Part shown: positions 19,799 through 31,101 of the stretch, one piece after another | Numbering within the stretch: position 1 is the stretch's first letter | Layout: every line of letters starts with the position of its first letter | NCBI RefSeq assembly: GCF_014840935.1 | Contig: NZ_CP062005.1 | Span: forward strand, 2,356,001 to 2,420,000 | Reading direction: 5' to 3' | Length of the DNA: 64,000 bases | Source: Halomonas sp. YLGW01 | Lineage (GTDB): Bacteria; Pseudomonadota; Gammaproteobacteria; Pseudomonadales; Halomonadaceae | Made by a program: the position numbers and the translations under genes | Notes under the pieces: generated by a model | The model's database searches: none | What the model was told of the DNA's origin: nothing | The model's input: only the letters and a program-made list of their open reading frames with translations

Positions 19799-20670
19799 GC
19801 ACCGAGCTGTTTCGCGACGCGCCCTTCCTGCTCGGCATGATGCGACTGCATGAGCACGAGCCGCTGCACCGGCCCGATGCCCTGGCCGACTGGATCGAGG
19901 CGCGCCTCGACCAGGGCCTTTGCTGGTTCGACCATGCCGACATCTACGGCGATCGGCAGGGTGAGACCCTGTTCGGGCAGGCGCTGCGCGCCCGCCCGGG
20001 GCTCGCGTCCCGGGTCCGGATCGTCACCAAGGCGAGCATCGTCACCCCCGGGCGCGATACCTCGCCGATGGGCGTCAAGCACTACGACAGCTCCCCCGTC
20101 TATCTTACACAGGCCATCGATGATGCCCTTTCGAGGCTCGGCGTGGAGCGCCTCGAACACTTCCTGCTTCACCGCCCCGACCCGCTGATGGACGCCGAGG
20201 CCACCGGCCGCGCCCTGGACGCGGCCATCGATGCCGGCAAGATCGGCGCCGCCGGCGTCTCGAACTTCCTGCCCGAGCAGTGGCGCCGCCTGCAACAGGC
20301 GATGCGACACAAGCTGGTCGGCCATCAGCTGAAGCTGTCGCTGGCCCACCCGGAGCCACTGTTCGATGGCCGCTACGATGCCCTGGTGGCCGATGATCTG
20401 CATCCCATGGCCTGGTCGCCACTGGGCGGCGGCATCGTCTTCGAGGACGTGCTCGGCGAATCCCTGACACGCATCGCCGAGGAGCTCGCGACCAGCTCCG
20501 CCGGCCTGGCCCTGGCCTGGCTCAGGGCCCTGCCCCAGCATCCGGTGCCGGTGATCGGCACCCTGCGCCCCGAGCGCATCGACCAGCTGCTCACCGGCGC
20601 CAACCTCGAGCTTGCGCGCCCCACCTGGTTCGCCCTGCTCGAGGAGGCACGCAGCCATCGCGTCGCCTGA
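19795..20670 (+). CDS. Aldo/keto reductase, YdhF-like
   Basis: NAD(P)H-dependent oxidoreductase of the aldo/keto reductase superfamily; physiological substrate unknown. The 291-residue product shows the tetrad: Asp and Tyr in WFDHADIYGDRQGE, Lys in VTKASI, and His in FLLHRPDPLMDA, the last motif shared with E. coli YdhF. GVSNF and PMAWSPLGGG are also typical. GGGGAGAG precedes ATG 19795, which overlaps the mutarotase stop. Its position in a sugar operon suggests a sugar-derived carbonyl substrate, but that is inference. Confidence 0.88.
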   Translation: MSTELFRDAPFLLGMMRLHEHEPLHRPDALADWIEARLDQGLCWFDHADIYGDRQGETLFGQALRARPGLASRVRIVTKASIVTPGRDTSPMGVKHYDSSPVYLTQAIDDALSRLGVERLEHFLLHRPDPLMDAEATGRALDAAIDAGKIGAAGVSNFLPEQWRRLQQAMRHKLVGHQLKLSLAHPEPLFDGRYDALVADDLHPMAWSPLGGGIVFEDVLGESLTRIAEELATSSAGLALAWLRALPQHPVPVIGTLRPERIDQLLTGANLELARPTWFALLEEARSHRVA

Positions 20671-20779
20671 GCGCCCCTGGACCTTGCTCACCTGCGGGTG
20701 ACTCGATTCATCCGCTCGGCGACCATGACAAGAAGCGATCATGACAACAATCACGCACCCCGACACCTTGGAGGACGGC

Positions 20780-22467
<1,688 letters not shown>

Positions 22468-22471
<4 letters not shown>

Positions 22472-23436
22472 CCCCGATCATTGCCTTCGGCGAAGCCCTC
22501 GTCGACATGCTCTCCAGCCGCCTGGGCGACGACGCCCAGGGACCCGAGACCTTTACCCCCTATGCCGGCGGCGCGCCGGCCAATGTGGCGGTGGCCTGCG
22601 CCCGCCTGGGGGTGCCCAGCCGCTTCCTCGGTATGCTCGGCGATGATTACTTCGGCGACTTCCTCGCCGACGAGCTCACCGCCCATGGGGTCGACACCTC
22701 GGGCGTGGTCCGCACCGACGAGGCCCGCACGGCTCTGGCCTTCGTCTCCCGCGACGCCGCGGGCGAGCGCACCTTCGACTTCTACCGGCCGCCGGCGGCG
22801 GACCTGTTGTACCGCCTCGAGCACCTGCCCGCCGGCGTCTTCGAGTCCCCGGCGATCCTGCATCTGTGCAGCAACAGCCTGACCGAAGAGGCCATCGCCG
22901 AGACCACCCTGAGCCTCGCCGACATGGCCGCCAAGAGCGGCAGCCTGGTCAGCGTCGATGCCAACCTGCGTCACAACCTGTGGGCGAGCGGCCAGGCCGA
23001 GATCGGCCCGGTGACGCAGCTGATCGACCGGGCCGCCCTGGTCAAGCTGGCCCGCGAGGAGCTCGACTACCTGCGCGGCGACCACCCAGCCGATGACTGG
23101 CTGGCAGAGCGGCTGCGGGCCGGCGTGCGCCTGCTGCTGATCACCGACGGTCCCGATGCGGTCGAAGTGCGCACCGTGAACGGCAGCTTCCAGGTGACGC
23201 CGCCGCGGGTCCAGGCGGTGGATACCACCGCCGGTGGCGATGCCTTCATCGGCGGCCTGCTCGCGACCCTGGCCGACCAAGACCTCTCTCCCCAGGGCGC
23301 AGGCAACGACTGGTGGCACGACGAGGCCCTGCTGCGTCGCGCCGTGGATGTCGCCTGCCGCTGCGGTGCCCATGCGGTCACCCGCCCCGGCGCCTATGCG
23401 GCCCTGCCCACCGCCCAGGATCTGGCGGCCTTCTAG
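22468..23436 (+). CDS. PfkB-family sugar kinase, probable fructokinase
   Basis: ATP-dependent kinase of the ribokinase/PfkB family. The 322-residue product has the N-terminal signature YAGGAPANVAVACARLG, the segment SVDANLRHNLW, and the C-terminal anion-hole motif DTTAGGDAF with catalytic base D258. Sequence pattern and position directly after pgi (ATGA overlap) favour fructokinase, giving fructose-6-P for Pgi. 2-keto-3-deoxygluconate kinase is the main alternative given the Entner-Doudoroff setting. Confidence 0.88.
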
Positions 23437-23488
23437 CAGGAGCAACGTTAAGACAGCCGACCATCGGCCGATAGCTGTGATAGCTTGA

Positions 23489-23519
23489 TGCCCTGCCCGG
23501 GAGCCATCTGGGCAGGGCA
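23489..23519. terminator. Hairpin between fructokinase and sensor kinase
   Basis: Perfect 10-bp stem TGCCCTGCCC / GGGCAGGGCA with an 11-base loop. It has no U-run after it, so it may be a weak or factor-assisted terminator for the edd-frk operon or a leader structure of the kinase gene, whose start lies 17 bases downstream. Confidence 0.45.
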
Positions 23520-23536
23520 ACGATCACGGAGAGGCC

Positions 23537-26020
23537 ATGACGCAGAATGACACCCCAGCCATCGATGCACGGCGCCTGGCCGAGCTCGAGGAGACCGCCC
23601 GCCGCTACGAGGCCCTGGTCGATGAGGCGCCGACCGGCATCGTGCGCATCGACAGCCGGGGCATCATTCAGGCGATCAATCCCTTCGCACTAGCGTTGCT
23701 GGGCTACACATCCGAGGCCGTGGTCGGCCGCAACGTGGCCTGCCTGATGGCGCCAGAGCTCGGTCAGCAGCACGACGACTTCCTTGGTCGCTATCTCGCC
23801 GGCGAGGCACCACGCATCGTCGGCATCGGTCGCGAGGTCGAGGCGCGGCACCGGGATGGTCATGCCATTCCAGTGCATCTGGCGGTCAATGTTCTGCACG
23901 ACGCGCGCGGCGAGGTCAGCGAATTCCTCGGTATCCTCACCGACCTCTCCGAGGTGCATGCGGTCCGCCAGGAGATCGTTCGCGAGCGCGCCCTGCTGCG
24001 TGCCATCCTCGACGGCAGCAAGGATCCCATCTACGCCCGCAGCACCAATGGCCGCTACCTGACCGCCAACCGGGCCTGCCTCGACCACCTGGGCCTGACG
24101 ACACCGCCGCAGACGCCCGAAGAGATCGCCTCGCGCCTGCCCGACGCCATCGCCGAACGACTGGCCGAGGCGGAAGGAGCCGTCGTGCGGGATGGAGAGC
24201 CCGAGCGCTTCATCCTGCCTCCGCTCAACGACACCCTGTTCGATGTCACCGTCTCGCCGCTGCGCGACGCCGAGGGGCGCATACGCGGCACCGTGGGCGT
24301 CGCCCACGACATCACCGCCGCCCAACGTCAGGCGGCCCTGCTGCGGGTGCTACATCAGGGAATCACCGATTATCAGGCGCTGATGTCCGGGGAGCAGCTG
24401 TGGGACTTCCTGATGGAGGGCCTGCGCGAGCTCACCGGCAGCGACTATGCGCTGATCGGCGAGGTCATCAGGGTCGAGCAGCACTCCGCGCTGAAGATAC
24501 ATGCCATCACCGACCTGAGCTGGAGCGAGGAATCCCGCGCCTTGATGGAGCGGCTGCGCAGCGGCGACATGACGCTGGACAACCCGAACACCCTGCTCGG
24601 CCGGGTGTTCGCTCACGGCGAGACCGTGATGACCGACGACCTGGCCAGCCATCCTAAGCGCGGCGGCTTTCCGCCCGGCCACCCCACCCTGCACAACTAC
24701 CTGGGCGTGCCGATTCTCGACGGCGAGCAGGTGATCGGCATGTATGCCATCGCCAACAGCCCCCAACGCTTCGATGAGACGCTCCTCGCCTGGATCGAAC
24801 CCTTCACGGCCACCTGTGCGCTCCTGATCAACTTCTATCGGCAGCGCGCCCAGCGCGAGAACATCATCGCGGAACTGGGTCGCGCCCGGGATCAGGCGGA
24901 ACAGGCGAGCCTCGCCAAGAGCGACTTCCTGTCCTCGATGAGTCACGAGTTACGCACCCCGCTCAATGCCATCCTCGGCTTCGCCCAGCTGCTCGCCAGC
25001 AGCCGCAGGTCCCCCCTCAACGAGCGCCAGCAACGCCAGGTCAGCCAGATCGAGAAGAGCGGCCATCATCTGCTCGGACTGATCAACGAGGTACTGGACC
25101 TGGCCAAGATCGAGGCTGGCCATCTGCATCTGTCCCTGGAGCCTCTGTCGCTTAAGACCCTCGTCGAGGATGCCACGGACACCATGGCCGGCATCGCCGA
25201 AACCGCCGGCATCACGCTGAGCGCCTCTTGTCCCGATACGGACTTCATCGTGGTCGCCGACTACACCCGCGCCAAGCAGGTCCTGCTGAACCTGATCTCC
25301 AACGCCATCAAGTACAACCGTGTGGCGGGACGTGTGAGGGTTCACGTCGCCCGGGCAGCAGCGCGGGCACGCATCACCGTCAGCGACACCGGACACGGCA
25401 TTGCCGCCGAGCGCCAGGCGGAGCTGTTCGAGCCCTTCCAGCGGCTGGCCGCCGAGCATGGCGCCATCGAGGGCACCGGCATCGGCCTGGCGATCACCCG
25501 CCAGCTGGTGGAGCGCATGCAGGGGACGATCGAGGTCGACAGCCGTCTCGGGGAGGGCAGCGACTTCTGGGTCGAGCTGCCACTGGCGAATGAACAGGCA
25601 AGCGCAGCGCCCAAGCCCCATGCGGTGACGAGGGCCGCGACGTCCCACACGCCGGAGCGTCGGCTGCTCTACATCGAGGATAACCCGGCCAACCAGCGAT
25701 TGATGGAGGACATCATCGCGGAGCTGGAGGGCTTTGGCCTGCAGATTGCGCCTAGCGCCGAGATCGGCCTGGAGCTGATACGCTATAGCGCGCCGGATCT
25801 GGTGCTGATGGACCTGCACCTGCCGGGCATGGACGGCTACCAGGCCCTGGCCGCACTCAAGCGAGACCCAGTCCATTCGACCCTGCCGGTCGTCGCCCTG
25901 TCCGCCAACGCCATGGCCCGAGACCTGAAGCGCGGCCAGCAGGCCGGCTTCGATGCCTACCTGACCAAACCCCTGGCTCTCGACCACCTGCGAGAGACCC
26001 TGGAGCGCCTGCTGCCCTGA
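23537..26020 (+). CDS. Hybrid sensor histidine kinase (PAS-PAS-GAF-HisKA-HATPase-REC)
   Basis: Cytosolic hybrid kinase; no membrane segments, so it senses an internal signal. The 827-residue product has PAS domains at about 22-135 and 150-265, a GAF domain at about 285-445, HisKA with phospho-acceptor H470 in SSMSHELRTPLNAILGF, an HATPase domain (NLISNAIKYN, VSDTGHGI, GTGIGLAITR) and a C-terminal receiver with D759 in LVLMDLHLPGMDG. GGAGAGG precedes ATG 23537. The EAL response regulator starts 34 bases after its stop, so the pair is probably one pathway ending in c-di-GMP breakdown. Signal unknown. Confidence 0.93.
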   Translation: MTQNDTPAIDARRLAELEETARRYEALVDEAPTGIVRIDSRGIIQAINPFALALLGYTSEAVVGRNVACLMAPELGQQHDDFLGRYLAGEAPRIVGIGREVEARHRDGHAIPVHLAVNVLHDARGEVSEFLGILTDLSEVHAVRQEIVRERALLRAILDGSKDPIYARSTNGRYLTANRACLDHLGLTTPPQTPEEIASRLPDAIAERLAEAEGAVVRDGEPERFILPPLNDTLFDVTVSPLRDAEGRIRGTVGVAHDITAAQRQAALLRVLHQGITDYQALMSGEQLWDFLMEGLRELTGSDYALIGEVIRVEQHSALKIHAITDLSWSEESRALMERLRSGDMTLDNPNTLLGRVFAHGETVMTDDLASHPKRGGFPPGHPTLHNYLGVPILDGEQVIGMYAIANSPQRFDETLLAWIEPFTATCALLINFYRQRAQRENIIAELGRARDQAEQASLAKSDFLSSMSHELRTPLNAILGFAQLLASSRRSPLNERQQRQVSQIEKSGHHLLGLINEVLDLAKIEAGHLHLSLEPLSLKTLVEDATDTMAGIAETAGITLSASCPDTDFIVVADYTRAKQVLLNLISNAIKYNRVAGRVRVHVARAAARARITVSDTGHGIAAERQAELFEPFQRLAAEHGAIEGTGIGLAITRQLVERMQGTIEVDSRLGEGSDFWVELPLANEQASAAPKPHAVTRAATSHTPERRLLYIEDNPANQRLMEDIIAELEGFGLQIAPSAEIGLELIRYSAPDLVLMDLHLPGMDGYQALAALKRDPVHSTLPVVALSANAMARDLKRGQQAGFDAYLTKPLALDHLRETLERLLP

Positions 26021-26054
26021 GCGCGGCGCCGCCTGACCCGAGAGGATATCCGCG

Positions 26055-27803
26055 TTGATCGCCGACACGCCCCTGACCCACAAGCGCCTGCTGGTGGTGG
26101 ACGATAACCCGGCCAATGTCGAGCTGCTGCTCGACCTGCTCGATGACCATGGCTTCGAGAACGTGACGAGTACGCTCGAGGGCACCCGAGTGGTGGCGAT
26201 GTGCGAGGCCGACCGCCCGGACCTGATCCTGCTGGACATTCGCATGCCGGTCCTGGATGGCTACGGAGTCATGGAGACCCTCAAGGAGCGCTTCGGTGCT
26301 CAATCGCCGCCGGTCATCGTGCTCACCGCCCAGCACGATGACGAGACCCGTCACCAGGCGCTCTCGCTTGGCGTTCGCGACTTCCTGACCAAGCCTTTTC
26401 GTCATGACGAGGTCCTGCAGCGCATTCGCAATGTGTTGGAGGTACAGCACCGCTTCGATGTACGCGACCAGCAGGCCGATGCGCTCGAGCACCTGGTGGC
26501 CCAGCGCACCCAGGCACTCGAGCACCAGGCTCACACCAATGCCACCACCGGCCTGCCGAACCGCCAGGGGCTGACCCGGCTGCTGGAGGATCTCTCTTCC
26601 CGTGAAGAGCCCACCGGCATCCTCTTCATCGCCCTCGACGGGCTAGATGACATCATGCGTCTGCATGGCTACGGCACCATCGAGGCCTTGCTCAACCGGC
26701 TCGGCCGGCTGCTCTCGGCGACGCTGCCCTCCTCCCATGCGGTAGGCCCCTGGGGCAGCAATGAATGGCTGGTGATCTGCCCGAATTCCGAGGAAGCCGC
26801 CTCGCTCACGGCCCTCGCCGAGCGCCTCTGCCAGCTGATCCACCAGGATCACCCGGTGGGCGAGCTGCTGCTGCCGCTGAGGGCGCGCATCGGCATCTGC
26901 CAGGCCAGCGCCTTCGAGCCCGAGCGGCTGATCCACCAGGCCGCCCTGACCCTGCCTCATGGTCACCTGCCGCCGGTGCAGTACTACTCCGAGGCCCTGG
27001 AGCAGGCACAGCGCCATCGCCTGAAATTGCAACAGGCGTTGCGCGGTGCCGCGGCGCGGGGCGAGCTCACCCTGGTCTTCCAGCCCAAGATAGCCCTGGC
27101 CAGTGGCCAAATGATCGGCGCCGAGGCGCTGCTGCGCTGGCACCACCCCGAGTTCGGGCCTGTCTCGCCATCGGACTTCATCCCCCTGGCCGAGGCCAGC
27201 GGCGACATCCTGGCGATCGGCGACTGGGTCATCGACGCCGCCCTCGCCAAGCTCCAGACATGGCGCCAGGAACCCTGGTTCAGGGCAGACTTTCATCTCG
27301 CCATCAATGTGTCGGCGCGCCAGCTGTCACGCCAGGACTTCGCCACGCATCTGCTCGAACGACTGGCACGCTGGGACCTGCCTGGTGACCGCCTGGGCCT
27401 CGAGGTCACCGAATCGGGGCTCATGGTCGATGTCGCCCTGGCGCGAAAACAGCTGGCGGTCCTCGCCCGTGCCGGCCTACCCATTGCCATCGACGACTTC
27501 GGCACCGGCTACTCGTCGCTGGCCTACTTAAAGACCCTGCCGGTACGCACCCTGAAGATCGACCGCGCCTTCATCAGCCCGCTGCCGGACAGCGAGGAAG
27601 ACAGCAACCTGGCCGCCACGGTCATCGCCATGGCGCACAGCTTCGGCTGCGACGTGGTCGCCGAGGGCATCGAGTGGCCCACCCAGGCCGCGTTACTGCA
27701 TCGGCTGGGCTGCGAGGTCGCCCAGGGCTACCATTACGCCCGCCCCCTGACCGCCGAGGCCTTCCTCGACTGGTGTCGCCAGCGAGACGCCGCGCTCAGC
27801 TAG
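26055..27803 (+). CDS. Response regulator with degenerate GGDEF and intact EAL domain (c-di-GMP phosphodiesterase)
   Basis: The 582-residue product has an N-terminal receiver (about 10-125, acceptor D61 in LILLDIRMPVLDG, Lys in LTKPF), a coiled linker, a GGDEF-like domain (about 165-300) whose active-site motif is replaced by SNEWL, and a C-terminal EAL domain. EAL residues look complete: E357 in GAEALLRW, INVSARQL, EVTESG, DDFGTGYSSLAYL, KIDRAF, EGIEWPTQ and QGYHYARPL. So it should hydrolyse c-di-GMP but not make it. The start is TTG 26055 with GAGAGGA upstream; no ATG fits the conserved REC start. Likely partner of the preceding hybrid kinase. Confidence 0.93.
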   Translation: MIADTPLTHKRLLVVDDNPANVELLLDLLDDHGFENVTSTLEGTRVVAMCEADRPDLILLDIRMPVLDGYGVMETLKERFGAQSPPVIVLTAQHDDETRHQALSLGVRDFLTKPFRHDEVLQRIRNVLEVQHRFDVRDQQADALEHLVAQRTQALEHQAHTNATTGLPNRQGLTRLLEDLSSREEPTGILFIALDGLDDIMRLHGYGTIEALLNRLGRLLSATLPSSHAVGPWGSNEWLVICPNSEEAASLTALAERLCQLIHQDHPVGELLLPLRARIGICQASAFEPERLIHQAALTLPHGHLPPVQYYSEALEQAQRHRLKLQQALRGAAARGELTLVFQPKIALASGQMIGAEALLRWHHPEFGPVSPSDFIPLAEASGDILAIGDWVIDAALAKLQTWRQEPWFRADFHLAINVSARQLSRQDFATHLLERLARWDLPGDRLGLEVTESGLMVDVALARKQLAVLARAGLPIAIDDFGTGYSSLAYLKTLPVRTLKIDRAFISPLPDSEEDSNLAATVIAMAHSFGCDVVAEGIEWPTQAALLHRLGCEVAQGYHYARPLTAEAFLDWCRQRDAALS

Positions 27804-27824
27804 GACTACGGGAAAGCGACACGC

Positions 27825-27850
27825 AAAAAAAGACCCGCCAGTGGCGGGTC
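27825..27850 (-). terminator. Rho-independent terminator of zwf-pgl-eda
   Basis: Stem GACCCGCC / GGCGGGTC (27832-27839, 27843-27850), loop 3, followed on the minus strand by seven U residues from the A-run at 27825-27831. It separates the EAL gene from the convergent eda gene. Confidence 0.9.
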
Positions 27851-27949
27851 GAACAACAGCAGAGCTGTCGAGAGAGAAGCTTGGGTGCGAGCACGGGTCG
27901 CGATGGCAGGCCCCCGGCATCGCCGGCGGTGACGCCGCCGGCGCGAATC

Positions 27950-28612
27950 TCAGTGGTGGAAGCGCTCAGCGGCCTGGCGCGCCAGTTCGCGGATACCGTC
28001 CCAGTCCTCGGCGTCGACCAGGGCCTTGGGCGTCAGCCAGGAACCGCCCACGCACATAACATTGGGCAGCTTGAGGTAGTCCTCGGCATTGTCGACGGTG
28101 ATGCCGCCGGTCGGGCAGAAGTGGGCATCGGGGATCGGGCCACCGAAGGACTTGATGGCCTTGGCACCGCCGCTGGACTCCGCCGGGAAGAACTTGAAAC
28201 GACGATAGCCGTACTGCCAGCCGGTCATCAGCTCGGAGATGGTCGAGACGCCGGGCAGCATCGGCACCGGGCTCTCCACGCCGTAGCGATACAGTGCCTC
28301 GGTGGCCCCCGGGGTCACCACAAAGTCGGCGCCGACCTCTTCGGCCTGACGGTACTGAGCCGGCGTCAGCACGGTGCCGACCCCGATGCTGGCGCTCGGC
28401 AGCGCCTCGCGCATGCGCCGGATGGCTTCCAGGGCACAGTCGGTGCGCAGGGTGATCTCCAGTACCGGCAGCCCCCCTTCGACCAGGGCGCGGGCCAGGG
28501 GCACGGCGTCCTCGATACGCTCGATGGTGATCACCGGGATCACCTCGGCCTTGAGGCAGATGCTGTCGAGTTCGGTCGTGCGGGTAGAGGGCAGCTGCTT
28601 GTCGATGCTCAT
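27950..28612 (-). CDS. eda: 2-dehydro-3-deoxy-phosphogluconate (KDPG) aldolase
   Basis: Class I aldolase splitting KDPG to pyruvate and glyceraldehyde-3-P. The 220-residue product has the Schiff-base K140 in RRFKFFPAE, E52 in LEITLRT, and the phosphate-binding CPTGGIT and CVGGSWL blocks. GGAG lies 7 bases upstream of ATG 28612. It is the last gene of zwf-pgl-eda, 18 bases after pgl. edd is about 10 kb away on the other strand instead of adjacent. Confidence 0.97.
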   Translation of the reverse strand: MSIDKQLPSTRTTELDSICLKAEVIPVITIERIEDAVPLARALVEGGLPVLEITLRTDCALEAIRRMREALPSASIGVGTVLTPAQYRQAEEVGADFVVTPGATEALYRYGVESPVPMLPGVSTISELMTGWQYGYRRFKFFPAESSGGAKAIKSFGGPIPDAHFCPTGGITVDNAEDYLKLPNVMCVGGSWLTPKALVDAEDWDGIRELARQAAERFHH

Positions 28613-28630
28613 GATGGTCTCCAGATGGGG

Positions 28631-29296
28631 TCAGGGCGCCCAGTAGATCGCCAGGGGGCAGGCCAGGAAGGCGCGGACCGGCAGCTCGCGCACGTCATCG
28701 CCCCCCAGAGCCGCGGCCAGCCTGGAACGCTTGTCCTCGCCAGTGAGGTGCAGCACATGGCGCTTCGCCTGATGCAGCCGGTCGGCACTCAGGGTGATGC
28801 GCGCCTGAGGCTGGCTCGGGGTGCGCACCGCCACCACCGTGTCCTCGGTACTCAGGGCAAGCGGCAGTTCCTGGCTGTCCGGGAAAAGCGAGGCCGTATG
28901 GCCATCGCCGCCCATGCCGAGGATCACCATGCTGGCCGGCCAGGTCAGCGCCGCCAGGCGCTCGCCAACGGCCGCCGCGCCCTGCTCCGGAGTCTCGTCG
29001 TCGGTGGTCAGGGGCACGAAGGTGGCCGCCGCGGCCTCGCCGGTGAGCAGGTGTTCGCGCACCAGCCGGGCATTGCTGTCATCGGCATTCTCGGCGACCC
29101 AGCGCTCGTCGGCGAGGGTCACGTCGATGCGCGACCAGGGCAGCGGCTTGGCCGCCAGCGCCTTGAAGAAGGGCACCGGGGTGGAACCACCGGAGACCAC
29201 CAGCAGGGCCCTTTCCTGATGCGCGAGATCGGCGCGGAGCGCTTCGGCCACGGCCTCTGCCAGCTGGTGAGCCAGATGTTCGCGACTGGGGTTCAT
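28631..29296 (-). CDS. pgl: 6-phosphogluconolactonase
   Basis: Hydrolyses 6-phosphogluconolactone made by Zwf. The 221-residue product of the NagB/DevB-like family has VVSGGSTPVPFF, LADERWV and the signature GMGGDGHTASLFP. Start ATG 29296 has AGGA 7 bases upstream; an in-frame ATG at 29320 lacks one. Middle gene of zwf-pgl-eda. Confidence 0.95.
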   Translation of the reverse strand: MNPSREHLAHQLAEAVAEALRADLAHQERALLVVSGGSTPVPFFKALAAKPLPWSRIDVTLADERWVAENADDSNARLVREHLLTGEAAAATFVPLTTDDETPEQGAAAVGERLAALTWPASMVILGMGGDGHTASLFPDSQELPLALSTEDTVVAVRTPSQPQARITLSADRLHQAKRHVLHLTGEDKRSRLAAALGGDDVRELPVRAFLACPLAIYWAP

Positions 29297-29344
29297 CTTG
29301 CGTCCTCGTACAGTGAACATGGCGCCGCCCGCGGCGGCGCCGGA

Positions 29345-30838
29345 TCAATAGTCTTCGTACCAGCTGCGGCCGTCCTGGGTGATCATGGCGATCGAAGCCA
29401 CGGGGCCCCAGGAACCGGCCGGGTAGCGCCGCGGCGGCGTGTCACGATCTTCCCAGCCGGCGATCAGCTGATCACACCAGCGCCAGGCGTGCTCGATCTC
29501 GTCGCGCCGCACGAACAGGTACTGCTGGCCCTTCATCACCTCGAGCAGCAGCCGCTCGTAGGCGTCGGGAATCCGTGCCTTGGGGAAGGCGCTGTTGAAA
29601 TCCAGGTGCAAGGGCCCGGTACGCAGGCGCATGCCCTTGTCGAGGCCGGAGTCCTTGGTCAGCACCTGCAGGGCGATGCCCTCCTCGGGCTGCAGACGGA
29701 TCACCAGCTTGTTGGCCGCCAGGCTGCGCTGATCGGGATCGAAGATATAGTGCGGCTGCTGACGGAAGTGAATGACGATCTGCGACAGCTTGTCCGGCAT
29801 CCGCTTGCCGGTGCGCAGGTAGAAGGGCACGCCCGCCCAGCGCCAGTTCGCGACCTCCGTCTTCATGGCCACGAAGGTCTCGGTATGGCTATCGGTATTG
29901 GCGCCCTCTTCCTCGAGGTAGCCCGGCACGGCCTGGCCGCCACTGGTGCCGGCGGTGTACTGGCCGCGTACCACGTCGCGATCCAGCGACTCGTGGGTGA
30001 AGGGCTTCAGGGCCTTGAGCACCTTGACCTTCTCGTCCCGGATGGCGTCGGCGTCGAGATTCGAGGGCGGGTCCATGGCCGTCAGGCATAGCAGCTGCAG
30101 CAGGTGGTTCTGTACCATGTCCCGCAGCTGGCCGGCCTGGTCGAAATAGCCCCAGCGCCCCTCGATGCCGACCTGCTCGGCCACGGTGATCTCCACATGG
30201 GAGATATGGTTCTGGTTCCACTGGGTGCCGAACAGGGGATTAGCGAAGCGCAGCGCGATCAGGTTCTGGACGGTTTCCTTGCCCAGGTAATGATCGATGC
30301 GATAGATCCGCGATTCCGGGAACACCTCGCCGATGACATCATTGATCTCCTCGGAGGAGGCCAGGTCGTAGCCGATCGGCTTCTCGACCACCACTCGCGT
30401 CTCGTCATCCAGGCTGTCGCTGGCCTGGAGGTTACGGCAGATGTCGCCATAGATCTTGGCCGGCACCGACAGGTAGACCACCATCGGCCGGTTCGCTCCC
30501 TCGCGCCAGGCGCGCACGGCCTGGTAGTCGTCGGGCTTGGCGAAATCGACCTTGGCGTAGTCGATACGCTCGAGGAAGCGAGCCAGACTCTCTGGGTCCT
30601 GCTCCTTGGGCTTGACCCGTTTCTTCAGAGCCGCGGCCACCTTGTCGCGGAAGTCGCCTTGATCCAGCTCATGACGAGCAAGGCCCAGCACGCGGGTATC
30701 GGCGGGCATCAGCCCTTCGCGATCGAGCTGATAGAGCGCCGGAAACAACTTGCGCAGGGCCAGATCGCCCAGAGCGCCGAACAGGGCCAGGTCGACATCC
30801 AGGCGGCCGGTGTCCTGAGAACGGGTATCGCGGGTCAT
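29345..30838 (-). CDS. zwf: Glucose-6-phosphate 1-dehydrogenase
   Basis: Oxidises glucose-6-P to the lactone with NAD(P)+, the entry to the Entner-Doudoroff and pentose-phosphate routes. The 497-residue product has the nucleotide motif [15 protein letters not shown] (21-35), the active-site signature RIDHYLGKE (180-188, with D182, H183, K187) and [15 protein letters not shown] lies 7 bases before ATG 30838. It is divergent from hexR across a 263-base region with palindromes resembling HexR sites. Confidence 0.97.
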   Translation of the reverse strand: MTRDTRSQDTGRLDVDLALFGALGDLALRKLFPALYQLDREGLMPADTRVLGLARHELDQGDFRDKVAAALKKRVKPKEQDPESLARFLERIDYAKVDFAKPDDYQAVRAWREGANRPMVVYLSVPAKIYGDICRNLQASDSLDDETRVVVEKPIGYDLASSEEINDVIGEVFPESRIYRIDHYLGKETVQNLIALRFANPLFGTQWNQNHISHVEITVAEQVGIEGRWGYFDQAGQLRDMVQNHLLQLLCLTAMDPPSNLDADAIRDEKVKVLKALKPFTHESLDRDVVRGQYTAGTSGGQAVPGYLEEEGANTDSHTETFVAMKTEVANWRWAGVPFYLRTGKRMPDKLSQIVIHFRQQPHYIFDPDQRSLAANKLVIRLQPEEGIALQVLTKDSGLDKGMRLRTGPLHLDFNSAFPKARIPDAYERLLLEVMKGQQYLFVRRDEIEHAWRWCDQLIAGWEDRDTPPRRYPAGSWGPVASIAMITQDGRSWYEDY

Positions 30839-30868
30839 GCCTCGCTCCCTGAAATATGGTTAACTTAC

Positions 30869-31009
30869 GCACAAAATACGTTATTTGTGCGGCATAAAGC
30901 AAGATTTATATGTAACTTTACAACTTAAGGCACAGGGCGATGGCCACAATTTGGCGCATGCCTGCCGCCCACGCTAGCATATCCTGCATAATGTAGTTAA
31001 ATCACTACA
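30869..31009. promoter_or_regulatory. zwf-hexR control region with candidate HexR operators
   Basis: Three dyads occur in this A+T-rich stretch. TGTAGTTAAATCACTACA (30992-31009) closely fits the HexR consensus TGTAATTAAATTACA with extended arms. TGTAACTTTACA lies at 30911-30922. GCACAAA / TTTGTGC arms lie at 30869-30875 and 30884-30890. The first is about 90 bases before the hexR start, the other two nearer zwf. Autoregulation and zwf control by HexR are known in Pseudomonas and Shewanella; the sites here are inferred from sequence only. Confidence 0.55.
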
Positions 31010-31101
31010 TGACGAGCGCCATCCCGCGGATCGCGCCGCCAGAACGGCCCTACATCCATGCCGCCTCGTCATGTTCGTCGCCACGGAGACACCCCCTCAG
31101 C

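Noticed and set aside
23221-23241. Apparent defect in the PfkB motif (AGGD instead of GAGD) of the fructokinase
   Set aside because: The PfkB signature allows A/G at these positions and the catalytic Asp is present.
27674-30091. 805-codon open frame on the plus strand opposite eda-pgl-zwf
   Set aside because: Shadow of three well-supported minus-strand genes in high-G+C DNA; no ribosome-binding site and no recognisable domain.
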